Shown piece after piece: positions 18,301-27,675 of a stretch of DNA of 64,000 nt. This DNA comes from AC-49 sp963766605 (lineage in GTDB: Bacteria; Actinomycetota; Thermoleophilia; Solirubrobacterales; Solirubrobacteraceae). The first letter of the stretch is position 1. The number at the start of each line of letters is the position of its first letter. Under the pieces are notes generated by a model, which saw nothing but the letters and a program-made list of their open reading frames with translations, was not told the DNA's origin and searched no databases. Both the position numbers and the translations under genes were made by a program. The stretch lies in the NCBI GenBank assembly GCA_963766605.1, contig CAVYAT010000007.1:310001-374000 (forward strand). The letters run 5' to 3'.

Positions 18301-21300
18301 CCAGGATCCCGGCCACTGGACGCTCACCGGGCCGCTCGGCGAGCTGCTGCGCGTGGTCGCCACGCGCTCCGGGTCGGGATCGAACTGGATGGAGGTGGAC
18401 CTGCGCTTCGCGATCGACCTCGGCATCGTCACGATCACCGGGGCGACGATTCGCGCCAGTTTCGACGACTCGGGCAACCTCAGCGTCGAGCTGCGCGGGC
18501 TGCAGGTCAAGGCCGACATCCCCGACGTCCTGAAGGGCACGGGCGGCGTGCGACTGATGCCCGGCGGCGGCATCGCGGCGAACGTGGACGTTCAGCTCGA
18601 GCCGATCACGATCGAGGTCGAAGCGCAGATCGTCATCGACATGCCCGAAGTCGCCCTGGAGATGGGCGTGCTCTTCGCCGTCGGCATCCCGCTCGCGAAC
18701 AGCGGCCTCGGCATCTACGGCTTCATCGGGCGCTTCGTCGTCAACGGCGCACGCACGCTGACCTCTGCCAGCCCCGACCCGATCCAGAAGGAGATCGACT
18801 GGTATCACGCCACGCTCGATCAGAAATACGGCAAGCAGCAGGGCGCGTGGGGCCTGGGCCTGGGCGCGGTCATCGGCACACTGCCGGACACGGCGTACAC
18901 GTTCAACGCGACGGGCAGCATCGCGCTCTCCTTCCCCGACCCGTCGGTGGTGCTCGCGATCGACGCCAAGTTCATCACCAAGCCGTCGCTGCCGTCCGAG
19001 GACGGCGCGGGTGGCTCGCCCACCACCGGTCTCTCGCTCCTGGGCCTCGTGGCGATCGACGAGACGGCGCTGAAGATCGGCATCCGTGGTGAGTACCTGA
19101 TGGAGCACGTGCTCGACGTGAAGGTGCCGATCAACGCGTACTTCCCTTTCCCCGGCAACCCGGACGCGCCGTACGTTCGCATCGGGGCCGACGACATCAA
19201 CGGCCGCACCGGCCCGCCGATCACGCTGACGCTGCTGCCCGACTCGCTGAACGTCAAAGCCTGGTCGTACATCATGATCGAGGCACACGAGCTGCACGCC
19301 CTGGGCGGCGACACGACACTCAACTTCGACGGCTTCTCCGTGGGCTTCGGCGCCGGCTTCGAGCTCAAATACGGGAGCGACTCGATCGGACTCGACGTCT
19401 CGGCGAAGATGCTGCTGGGCTTCGGCACCAAGCCGATGATGCTCGTCGGCAAGATCTCGATCCACGGCTCGCTGAACTTCGTCGTCGTCTCGGTGTCGGT
19501 GGACGGCCAGATCACGCTCACGCTCACCGAGGATGAGCAATACCTGCAAGGGCACTTCTGCGGCTCGGTCGACTGCTTCTTCTTCTCGATCAGCGGTTGC
19601 GTGGACGTCTCGTGGGGCACGCTGCCGACCACTGCCATCCCCCCGCCCGACCACCCGCTCACCGGCGTCGATCTCAGCGACCGGCGGGCGGTCGTCACCG
19701 GTGCCGGCAAGCTGGACGGGTCGAGCAACCCGGTGCCCGTCGTCTGGCCCGACACCGTGCCGGTGCTGCACTTCTCGCACTACGTCGACACCCATCTGGG
19801 CGCCGGGTCCGCGTTCGCTCCCGGCCAGGCCGCCACCGCGCCACCTTGGAGCGGCTCGAACGAGCTGAAGTACTGCTTCCGGATCACTGCGGTGGATCTG
19901 CTGGATTCGGGCGGGAACCCCGTTTCCGGACCGCTGGACTCGGGCTGGTGGCTGCCGACCTTCCGGCCGGGCGTGTCGACGGGTACCAGCCCCGCGGCCT
20001 CGTCGGAGGAGGGGCGCGATCTCGGGCTGCTGGCATGGAACCCGGCGCCCTGGGCGCGCAACCTGATCACCGGCGGCGCCGGGCTGCCGGCGGATCCGGC
20101 GGCGACGCTCGGATCGGTCTGCGACCCGACGCCCACCCCGACGCGTGTGTGCATGTATGGCGAGGACGCGGTCGGCGAGGGTCCCGGGCTCGTGGTCATG
20201 GCGGCGCACGAGCCCACGCCCGGACCGTTCCCCAGCTATGCCGAGTTGCACGGCGACGGCACGATTCCGCCGCTCGGCCTGGACAAACTGCTGGCGCTCA
20301 TCTCGCAGCTCGGCGCCGAGCTGTGGCCGGGCGACGTCGAGAATCTCGCCGCGCCGCCGGCGGACGGCTCGGTTACGGCCGCGTTCCGCCTGCCGCTGAT
20401 CGCGCGCTACGGCGAGCCGCTGCTGACGGTGCCGTGGATCGGCAGGTACTCCACGCCGCTGGTGGATCCCGAGCTCACGCTGGCGGTATGCCTCTCTCGC
20501 AAGACCGGCGAGGGCGGCTACGACTGCAGCGACCTCACCGAGCTCAAGCGCGCCGGTCGGCCGGCCAAGCAGCTCACCTGGCAGTCGGTCAGCTACACGT
20601 CGGCCAAGGGCAGCCTGGTGCAGGTCGAGACCGGCGGCGGTGGGCTGCTCGTCGGCCCGGGTCTCACCGCGCAGCTGCCCCACGCCGTCGAGAGCGTCGA
20701 TCTGTCGTTCAGCGGCGTGCGCGCGGGGCTGCGCGTCACGGGGCTCGACGCGCTGGGCAACGTGCTCGTCGACTCCATCACCCCCGACGGCGCCGACTCG
20801 GCAACGCTCAGCGGCGAGGGTATCGTGACCGTGCGCATCGCGCCCCAGAAAGGGCCTGACAAACGCGCCGCGCTCACCAAGCTCTGCTACTCGGAGCGGC
20901 CGCACCCGGCGACCTTCGCCCCCGCGTTCGAGATGGAACGGGTCGGCAACGCGCCCAGCTACACGTCGGTGAACGCCCGCGCGGGATACCCGGTCGTCGA
21001 GGGAAGGCGCACCGAGGACGGCGACTGGATTGCGTGGACGCCGAAGCTGGGCGACGTCGAGCGCGGCACGGGCGGCGAGTGCGCCTACGTGGAGTACGAC
21101 CCGCCCGACAGCGGCCCGTGGTGGGGATTCCGCGTCACCTCGATGGTGCGATTCCCGATCCTGATGGTGAACACATGCGGAGTCACCTGGATGGCCGCGG
21201 CCGCGGCGGCCGCCGACGCCGACAACCGCGCGACGATCGTCACCGCCGTCAACACTCACGCCAACTCGGGCGGCGACCCGCTGCCCGCGCAGCACCCGAT

Positions 21301-22459
21301 CCTCCAGCCCGACAGCGACTACGCCATTCGCGTGCAGGGCCTCTGGCAGGGCTGGCAGAGCGCCCACCAGGGCGACGCGCCACCGCCACCGAGCGATACC
21401 GCGTGGCAGGCTCTGCCTGACCAGACCTACCATTTCCACACCGCGGCGGAGGCGGCGAACCCGCCGGTGACGGCGGTCAACTTCGCCGACGAGTCGACGT
21501 TCGACTCGCGCGCCACCGCGCGCTACCTGATCGGGTTCGACCCGGACGGCGGCGGGCCGCCGCACTTCCTCGACGACCCGATCCGCGCGAACTTCACGGT
21601 CGACCACCTCCCCCAACTGCTCGGCCTGTACGGTCGCGACCTGCAGTTGAAGCTGCGCAAGACCAGCCAGCCGCCCGGCGCCCTGGCCGGCGGCGGGCAC
21701 CCGCCCGACGAGCCCAAAACGACAAAGTGGGGGCAGCTCCAAACGGACCTGATGCACGTCGCCGACATGCGCATGACCCAGGCGATGGACGACGCGCCGT
21801 GCCTCGGCACCGCGCCGCTGGGCGGAGCGACGGCGTCGATCGACGCCGACCTCGAACCGAGCTCCGACTACGACCTGCTGCTCGTCGCGTCGCCCACCGC
21901 CACGCCCGACTCCGACGACGTACTCGTCGCGCGCAACCATTTCCGCACCTCGCGCTACCGCAACGCCGGGGAGATGCTGACCGCGCTCGGGCTCACCTCC
22001 ACCGACGCCTTCCCGATACTGCCGCACGACGCACTGCTCGACGTTTCGCACTCTCTGCCGTCGAGCGCGGTGGCGCCGGCGGACGACGCGCTGGAGGCGA
22101 CGCTCTCCGCCATCGATCTCGACCCGTGGCCGCTGCCGCCCGAGCCGCGCACCGTGGCGATCTGGCAGCCGGACGGCGTGGGCGGCTGGCTGCTGGCGGG
22201 CGTGATGCTCGAGACCGACGAGCCGCTGCTGCGGCCGGTCGACCTCTCCAACGTCCAAGCGACCGTCGGCACCACCGGGTTCACCGGAGTGCGCAGCAAC
22301 ACCGCAGGCACGCGCGTGATGCTCGCGGCCGTCGGCGGGCCGGCCGCCGTGAACGCCGGCGACACGCTGATCCTCACGCTCGAGGCCGGCGGCTCGACGT
22401 GGCTGGGCATCCGCCGCCTCGAGACCGAGCCGCGCATGTCGTACCAGGAGACCAAGTGA
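15314..22459 (+). CDS. Giant 2381-residue protein with embedded OmpA-like domain and beta-rich repeats
   Basis: No signal peptide is visible at the start. Residues about 574-723 read like an OmpA/MotB C-terminal domain: a MVFNDTTELRW strand, the FIVIGRCCDLPGDDANG strand and loop at the place of the usual GHTD, then LADRRASEGAGLL, RGEQTPF and a closing YRRIDIYAVGG. Residues about 864-911 form a Gly/Ala-rich hydrophobic stretch that could insert into a membrane. Residues about 940-1436 are long beta-strand repeats resembling what I remember of DUF6603 giants (unverified). The last 900 residues include FN3-like strands (YAIRVQGLWQGW). It starts five bases after the SpvB-like leader, and its stop overlaps the next GTG. 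Function unknown. Confidence 0.75.
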   Translation: MPLRGISLLDLLATVPGAGLVPSDIASQLENLAVLDHTSTASGGAFVHYGTVRSVADMGLPALQSWPVEIPGLNEGLPFQLTFTRPATATSGSTLEGAPTEWRLDLMLKQVSIVIPDLKPAKPAGGSGVNALHLVADASRSRVRIYGSGTFRIASTATSGGVVARFVDQPDTFDPAAPTGTVLTLGFDPPSFFFGDSQFGLTVDRLTYDDDENYTPPEIEARGHDPSWRGISIKEATFFPPPNLPVLGDVSVGVRDVLLGSPFGIQGEVRLEFGQTPVDPADVTYLQLVDGHYQSMGAASGNADDGYEIEFLPNTPASAQVRVQLGSGAMADWWLPARTNNEDFVSDTNDSGQFDAEDGSLITFRTHETAQDGSDALSPMVGTFYKHSTADSGHPPQIKVTLAGSDKPNCVSLRGPAEKLAGLVLTADPATDPSLVWSVEMTNDVAGDTGATFTLPTLDGPKFLNVVLTDSKGRKRRVQVYVSVDGPLVAGCALSAFDEHGNPMPLHGLDATYNLDPFHSSDAFLGADTPATVSGSTAAVPQGELARVTLQASGNPQNPDNPPPAAGGAQELVQVEMVFNDTTELRWGVAKPADANDWSPSALTDWADQFPGAKFIVIGRCCDLPGDDANGIQINKTLADRRASEGAGLLAGYDVHARGEQTPFTDSADIAAEALATSWSADQFDGSWLIHDEHTDYASWGTGVRDRDPRPHYRRIDIYAVGGTPTADAPTDPNDAAQADPAQLNALIPGADSTSPAAPARREPTLPYRVLLVVQWDSPTVVGWGDAIPTLVELTIAWQPHAVVLPGAPSGPDSDVTLQHTTPGAPDIWTVKGHLSHDARTGQTLITMSVEEEGGDDSGIAKFENNVAAGALGLGPALVAGISAAGVDGAAVRIGALIAAGVFLGAFGKNGKVVIHKIELQDRQDTFTSFDNSRQRVVLDYVVSIGFEFNEGPIDLRTSDDHPLKIKYKNVGLEWDHSKQGLDAIGLVFDNVSFDIQDPGHWTLTGPLGELLRVVATRSGSGSNWMEVDLRFAIDLGIVTITGATIRASFDDSGNLSVELRGLQVKADIPDVLKGTGGVRLMPGGGIAANVDVQLEPITIEVEAQIVIDMPEVALEMGVLFAVGIPLANSGLGIYGFIGRFVVNGARTLTSASPDPIQKEIDWYHATLDQKYGKQQGAWGLGLGAVIGTLPDTAYTFNATGSIALSFPDPSVVLAIDAKFITKPSLPSEDGAGGSPTTGLSLLGLVAIDETALKIGIRGEYLMEHVLDVKVPINAYFPFPGNPDAPYVRIGADDINGRTGPPITLTLLPDSLNVKAWSYIMIEAHELHALGGDTTLNFDGFSVGFGAGFELKYGSDSIGLDVSAKMLLGFGTKPMMLVGKISIHGSLNFVVVSVSVDGQITLTLTEDEQYLQGHFCGSVDCFFFSISGCVDVSWGTLPTTAIPPPDHPLTGVDLSDRRAVVTGAGKLDGSSNPVPVVWPDTVPVLHFSHYVDTHLGAGSAFAPGQAATAPPWSGSNELKYCFRITAVDLLDSGGNPVSGPLDSGWWLPTFRPGVSTGTSPAASSEEGRDLGLLAWNPAPWARNLITGGAGLPADPAATLGSVCDPTPTPTRVCMYGEDAVGEGPGLVVMAAHEPTPGPFPSYAELHGDGTIPPLGLDKLLALISQLGAELWPGDVENLAAPPADGSVTAAFRLPLIARYGEPLLTVPWIGRYSTPLVDPELTLAVCLSRKTGEGGYDCSDLTELKRAGRPAKQLTWQSVSYTSAKGSLVQVETGGGGLLVGPGLTAQLPHAVESVDLSFSGVRAGLRVTGLDALGNVLVDSITPDGADSATLSGEGIVTVRIAPQKGPDKRAALTKLCYSERPHPATFAPAFEMERVGNAPSYTSVNARAGYPVVEGRRTEDGDWIAWTPKLGDVERGTGGECAYVEYDPPDSGPWWGFRVTSMVRFPILMVNTCGVTWMAAAAAAADADNRATIVTAVNTHANSGGDPLPAQHPILQPDSDYAIRVQGLWQGWQSAHQGDAPPPPSDTAWQALPDQTYHFHTAAEAANPPVTAVNFADESTFDSRATARYLIGFDPDGGGPPHFLDDPIRANFTVDHLPQLLGLYGRDLQLKLRKTSQPPGALAGGGHPPDEPKTTKWGQLQTDLMHVADMRMTQAMDDAPCLGTAPLGGATASIDADLEPSSDYDLLLVASPTATPDSDDVLVARNHFRTSRYRNAGEMLTALGLTSTDAFPILPHDALLDVSHSLPSSAVAPADDALEATLSAIDLDPWPLPPEPRTVAIWQPDGVGGWLLAGVMLETDEPLLRPVDLSNVQATVGTTGFTGVRSNTAGTRVMLAAVGGPAAVNAGDTLILTLEAGGSTWLGIRRLETEPRMSYQETK

Positions 22460-25400
22460 GCGCGCTGGCCCCCAGGAACCTGCTCGCTGCGCAGGCGCTC
22501 GACAGCTATGGCGACCCACAGCTCGCCGAAGGCGTGCACCTGAGAGTGATGCCGAGCGCCGATCTCGGTCTGCCGGCCGCCCCGTTTCTCGTGTATCGCA
22601 TGCGGCTGGGCTTCGGCGCCCAGGACGCGCAGCTGCGCAGCGACATCGTCTGGCGCGACAGCCATGGGACGGCGCTGACCGAGCCGTTCCACGTTACGCC
22701 CGACAACCCGGTGACCGGCTACCTGCCGCCCGCGACCGGCGGCGTCTGCTGCTGGATCGAGGTGCTTGCGAAGCCCGACACCGGCTACTCGCAGGTGCCC
22801 CTCACGAAAGAGCCCGCGTTGAAGCAGGAGGTCGTCAAGTGGACCCGGCCGGGTAGCGGGCTGCACGTGCGCGCGATGGTGGCGACGCCGCTCGGCGACG
22901 CGCCGGTCGCCGCGGTCAGCCGCCCGTCGTACCAGCTGTCCGCGTCGCGGATCGAGCGCGTGGTCGTGAGCGGACGCGGCACGGTCACCGGCGTGCGCTG
23001 GCTGGACGCGAAGACGCTCACTCCATCGCCCGCCGACCTGTGGCGGGTTCTCGCGCTGCCGGTGCCTTCAGGCGCGCGCTATGCCGGAGTCGCCCAGGCG
23101 AAGCAGAGGGCCACCGACCGCGTGAAGCGGGGCGCGCCGCTGCGGCAGGCGCTCTACGAGGACGCTGCGGCGCTCGATGCGGGAGCGACGCCCGCCGCCA
23201 CACCCGCGCAAGAGGCCACGCGGCTCTCCGGCCGCACGCCAACGGTCGACGCCTGGATCGACCAGCTGATCAACGACGCGTCCGCCCCGCAACAGGATCT
23301 GCAAACGGTCCCGGCGCCGCTCATCGACCCCAACAATGTGACGAGCGGCCAGGTCTCGATCTACGCGCTGGGCGCGACGCTCGCCGCGTCGCTCGACCCG
23401 GGCATTGGCCGCTGGCTCGGCTTCGTGGACGTCGACACCGGGCTGCAGGGAGCGACCCCCGGCGAGGTCGTGGCGTACGTGGTCCGCGGCTTCTGGTGCG
23501 GGAACGCGAAGCGGCTTGCGGTGCCCGGCGTCGGCATGGTCTCGCATGTCTCGCCGGGCGCGGCCGCCGGTTATGGCAGCCGCGATTCGAGCTTCGGCTG
23601 CGTCGGCTTCGGCAGCCTGAAAGGCGCGCGCAAGCTGCCCGTGCCGCTCGAGGTCGGCGGGCTCAGCTTTCGCGCGCGCGACGGTAAGGCGCTGCGCGTG
23701 GGCGACGACCTGCCGGCGGGCGCGCCCGACGGAGTGCTCGAATTGCAGAGCAGCGTTGAGGGAATCGTCGTGACCCTGCCGTACACCGTCGGCGCGGTGC
23801 GCGTGACCGCCGGTTCGCTGCCGCGTGGAGCGTTCGCCGTGACCGTGCTCGACGAGAAGGGCGACAAACTCGCGGGGCGCAAGTCCAGCGGCGTAGGGCA
23901 ATCGACCGTAGAGGTTGCCGCCGGGGGGATCGCGCAGGTCGTCGTGCAGGCGGCCGACAAGGGAGCGAAGGGATTGGCGCTCGTCGAGATCTGCGTGCCC
24001 GGGGAGCCGACGGTTCCCGGCTGCGGCAAGGACCCGCTGTGGGATCTGACCACGGTCGCGTGCGCGACGATCCGAAACCCACCCGACCATCCGCCGCCGC
24101 CTGCGCTCGACGCGCCCGTGAACGGCCCATGGGTGCCGGCGGTGCCGCCCGACGCTCTGCGCCAGGTCGACGTCGACGTCGGCGGGCTGGTGCCGGGCGC
24201 ACTTCTGGCGTGGGCGCGCCGCGACGGCCTGACGATCACCTCGCTGAACCCGTTAGACCCGCACGGCAGCGCACTGCCGGTGGCGGTGGCCCCCACGCCG
24301 TCGTCCGGCGCCCCCGGCGAAGGCGCGCTTCACGACAACACGGCGCCGCCCCAGGCCGTCGAGTACCGCGCCGCGCAGGCCGACTGGTTCGGCCGCTGGA
24401 GCGGCTGGGCCGAGGTCACGGCCGCCGCCGGAGTGCGCCCGCTGCCGCCGCGTCCCGTCGTCACGGCCTTCTACACCCCAGCTACGTATGGCACGCCCGT
24501 GCCGAGCGGCACGCTCGCCGGCAGCGTGCTCGTGCAGGTGCCGTATCCCCACGTCGAGTCGCTTTCCCCCGGCTCCAACCTGCTTGACCACCTGCTCGTC
24601 ACCGTCGATGGCGTGACCAGCACCTTGCCGGTACCGACGGGCACGCCGCCCGACGACGTCGCGGTCACCGTCGCCGGCCCGGCCCTCGCACGCTGCGAGC
24701 AGCGCACGATCGCGGTCGCGGCGCGCTGGGTCGACACCGCGGGCGTGCAGTCGGTCGAGTCCGAATCGTTCGGCTTGTTGTGCTTGGATCCGCGCCCGCC
24801 GGGTCACGCCACCCTCCCGAACACGCTGCAGTACTCCTCGCGGCCCGACGTCAGCGGGAAGGCGCGCGTGATGCTCTCGTGGGCCACGAGCTCCGGGCAG
24901 AGCAGGTTCCGCATCTTCTACACCGACGAGACGATGCTGCTGGCCAAGCTGGGGAACGTGGCCGCCGACACCGGCGACCCGCGCCGCGCGCAGGCGCAGG
25001 CGATCCTGGGATCGCTGACCGACGGCATGAGCGCGCCGGACCGCGCTGCGGTCTTCCGCGGGCAATCGACGTTCTTCACGCGCGAGTGGTGGGACCAGCT
25101 CAACGAGAAGCCCGTGGAGGCGAGCGGGCCCACGGCGTCGTTCGAACACGAACTCTCCGGCGCGCTCCGCGTGGTGAGCTTCTACCGCGTGGTCGCGATC
25201 AGCCAGTCGAATGTGGAGGTCGACTTCCCCGACAGCCCGATGGCGGCCTTCGGCATCCCCAACTCGCAGCCGCCTTCGAAACCGGTGCTGCGCGCGAACC
25301 TCGATCCCGACGCTCCGGCCGGGCAGGCGCGACTGCACGTGCGTGTGCCGCCCGGATCGCTGCCCGCCGGCCGGTACCGGCTGCGCCGCAGCTCCACGAC

Positions 25401-25977
25401 GTCGGCCGATCCGCTGCACATGGCCGTTGCGGCCACGGACACAGTGGACGCCCCGGCCTCGGGCTCCGCGGGCCAGGACTTCGACGTCACCGACCTCGGC
25501 CCCACGGCGGTCTCGGACGCACCGCTGCGCTACTGGGTGAGGTACACCTGGCGCGTCGAGGTGCAGGGAGCGGCGGAGCCGGGAGGCGGCCCGCCCGGCG
25601 ACTGGAGCCAGGCGAGCGATCCGGCGACGACGATGCTCGTGCCGCCGGACGCGCCGGTCGCAGCCACCAACGTCGTTGCCGGCTCGGCTGGCAGCGGCGC
25701 GGTGGCACTCAGCTGGCAGCACTCCGACGCACTGCTCGGCGGCTCGGCCGGCCACTACGCGTTGGAGGTCTTTCGCGCGCTGCCGGGCGAGCACGGCAAG
25801 CTCGCGTTCTCGATCCTGGCCGACGCGCCCCAAGCTGACGGCGGCCGCGCGCCCGACCGCACCGGAGACTTCACGTGGACCGATCCCGGGCCGGTGCCCG
25901 CCGGCACGACGTACCAAGTGGTGGTCGTCGACCCGATCGGGCGGCGCAGCGCGCCGAGCGCAGAGGCGACGGTGTAG
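22456..25977 (+). CDS. Large unrecognised protein with C-terminal FN3-like domains
   Basis: 1173 residues from a GTG at 22456 that overlaps the stop of the 2381-residue gene (GTGA), so the two are co-translated. No signal peptide or membrane helix is evident. The first 500 residues match nothing I recognise. Beta-sandwich modules follow, the clearest being the last (about residues 1060-1173): PPDAPVAATNV, then VALSWQHSD, YALEVFRAL and TYQVVVVDPIGRRS, the strand order of an FN3 domain. Similar modules precede it after PPSKPVLRANL. Such repeats usually serve as spacers or binding arms. It ends two bases before the ATG of the next giant gene. Function unknown. Confidence 0.75.
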   Translation: MSALAPRNLLAAQALDSYGDPQLAEGVHLRVMPSADLGLPAAPFLVYRMRLGFGAQDAQLRSDIVWRDSHGTALTEPFHVTPDNPVTGYLPPATGGVCCWIEVLAKPDTGYSQVPLTKEPALKQEVVKWTRPGSGLHVRAMVATPLGDAPVAAVSRPSYQLSASRIERVVVSGRGTVTGVRWLDAKTLTPSPADLWRVLALPVPSGARYAGVAQAKQRATDRVKRGAPLRQALYEDAAALDAGATPAATPAQEATRLSGRTPTVDAWIDQLINDASAPQQDLQTVPAPLIDPNNVTSGQVSIYALGATLAASLDPGIGRWLGFVDVDTGLQGATPGEVVAYVVRGFWCGNAKRLAVPGVGMVSHVSPGAAAGYGSRDSSFGCVGFGSLKGARKLPVPLEVGGLSFRARDGKALRVGDDLPAGAPDGVLELQSSVEGIVVTLPYTVGAVRVTAGSLPRGAFAVTVLDEKGDKLAGRKSSGVGQSTVEVAAGGIAQVVVQAADKGAKGLALVEICVPGEPTVPGCGKDPLWDLTTVACATIRNPPDHPPPPALDAPVNGPWVPAVPPDALRQVDVDVGGLVPGALLAWARRDGLTITSLNPLDPHGSALPVAVAPTPSSGAPGEGALHDNTAPPQAVEYRAAQADWFGRWSGWAEVTAAAGVRPLPPRPVVTAFYTPATYGTPVPSGTLAGSVLVQVPYPHVESLSPGSNLLDHLLVTVDGVTSTLPVPTGTPPDDVAVTVAGPALARCEQRTIAVAARWVDTAGVQSVESESFGLLCLDPRPPGHATLPNTLQYSSRPDVSGKARVMLSWATSSGQSRFRIFYTDETMLLAKLGNVAADTGDPRRAQAQAILGSLTDGMSAPDRAAVFRGQSTFFTREWWDQLNEKPVEASGPTASFEHELSGALRVVSFYRVVAISQSNVEVDFPDSPMAAFGIPNSQPPSKPVLRANLDPDAPAGQARLHVRVPPGSLPAGRYRLRRSSTTSADPLHMAVAATDTVDAPASGSAGQDFDVTDLGPTAVSDAPLRYWVRYTWRVEVQGAAEPGGGPPGDWSQASDPATTMLVPPDAPVAATNVVAGSAGSGAVALSWQHSDALLGGSAGHYALEVFRALPGEHGKLAFSILADAPQADGGRAPDRTGDFTWTDPGPVPAGTTYQVVVVDPIGRRSAPSAEATV

Positions 25978-25979
25978 CG

Positions 25980-27674
25980 ATGGCCACGCTCAGCCCCGCG
26001 CCGAACTCGCTGGGCCTGTGGTCGCCGCAGCTGGCGCCATGGTTCTCGACCGACGTCTCGCTGCCGGCCGCAGACGACTCGCTGGCGGTGCACCTCACCG
26101 GCCTGACGTCGGATTGGCTGCCCCCTGCGCGCGGCATCATGTCGCTGTTCGTCGCCTCCACTCCGCGCCCCGCAGGCGTCGCGGCGCTGCGCAAGCCCGA
26201 TGGCTCGCAAGCGTTCGGCAGCAACTCGCTGGTCGCCGTCTTCCGGCTGCTGAGCGAGGTCGAGGAGCGGCTGCACGCGCTGAGCGCCGCGATCCCGTCG
26301 GCCTCCGGATCCACCGGCACGTCGACCGTGCCGACCCGCCCGCGGGTGCGCTGGCTGGCGATGGAGCTGGCCTCCACCACGACGATTGCCACGCTTGCCG
26401 ACGCCGTGGCCCCGGCCGCCACCGGTAGCGACAGCGACAAGGCGGCCACGCTCGGACTGAAGATCTCGGGCGGAAATCTGGCCAACGGCGACGACCCGAT
26501 GCGCGACATGAAGGCGCCGAAGTTCTCGTCGGGAACCGCCCAGGAGAAGCTGCTCGCGGGCTCCGCACTGGGCGACGTGCACCTCTGGGCGTTCGACTCG
26601 CTGGGTCACGCGCTCGATCCGGGTGCGGTGGCGAGCTGGTGGTCGTACCTCGCCGGCACGGCATTCGACAACCTGTGGGTCGACGACGTCGGCTCGTCGC
26701 CGCGAACCGCCAGCGCGACCGCCGCGCTCACCGCGGCGCTCGTCAACCCCCACTGCGGGCCGCTGGTCGATCCGCTGCTGTCGCGATTGAACCTGGGCAA
26801 CGCCGCGGGCACGGGCGTCGTGCGCACGCGGTCCACCGGCACCGGCGCCTTCACGGTCGGCTTCACGGCCGCACCGACCGGCAACACGCCGGACAGCGCG
26901 CCGGTGCCGCTGGTCGCGCTGCTGCCGGACGGTCGGTACGACTCGACCGTCTCGGTGTGGCCGAACGGGGCCGTCGACACGAAGCTCGCGCGCGACCAGC
27001 TGCGCGTGGCCGCCGTCGACGTGGAGGCCCACCTCGTCGGTCAGACCCGTGTGAGCCCGGGTGGCGACGCGAGCGCGCCGCCAGCCGTGCGCGCGGCCGA
27101 CCAGGCGCGGCCGTCCACGCGCGTGCAGGTGTCGCGCACCGCCACACCCACCCTGCTGCCGACCGCCGACGAAGTCGCCGCGGCGGCGACCGCCGCGTTC
27201 GGCGGTGGCGGCACCGTCGGCGTCGTGGCCGGCGTGCTCGACCGCGACTGGGGGCCGATCGCGCTGACCGACCATCCGCTGCCAAACGTCGCCCCGCCTG
27301 CGCAGCTGCTCGAGACCGGCGCGTCGCTGGTGGTGACGGCGCTCACCGGCGGCGGCCCGGTGCCCACCGGCGGCGGCGTTATCGCCGGCCAGAGCGTGCT
27401 GATCGACCTTCAGGTGGGCGCCGCGCAGGCCGGCGCCTGGGTGCGCGTGTGGGCGCAGGGCTTCGATTCGCAAAAAGGAATCCACTACAAGCTCGACGGC
27501 GGCGCCGGGCGCGTGCGGGCCGACGGCCACGCCCTGCTGGTGAGCCCGCTGGCCGACGGCGCGCTCGACGCCGAGGCACAGCTGGGCTTTGACGTGATCG
27601 TCGCGACCGCGCAGGGCTCGCGCCTGTTCGCGGACCAGCGCAGCGCGCGGCCCGCTCCGATCGGCGGCAGCCCC
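25980..27674 (+). CDS. Third giant-operon protein, N-terminal part (frame broken near 27.67 kb)
   Basis: ATG at 25980, two bases after the previous stop. About 565 residues keep normal codon use and a plausible protein sequence in this frame, rich in Ser, Ala and Thr with scattered beta-strand patterns; no known domain was recognised. Just after AQGSRLFADQRSA the frame degenerates into Arg-rich sequence, while the +1 frame becomes protein-like (AIGSAGAEVAVCETG). Skipping one base near 27672-27676, beside a CCCC run, joins the halves into one protein of about 1105 residues. The break could be an assembly indel, a mutation or, least likely, programmed frameshifting. Confidence 0.6.
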
Positions 27675-27675
27675 G

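Noticed and set aside
16547..22519. A 1990-codon open frame on the minus strand opposite the giant gene
   Set aside because: It is a shadow of the high-GC plus-strand gene: its translation is Arg/Ala/Val-rich with no domain, and third-position GC supports the plus strand.
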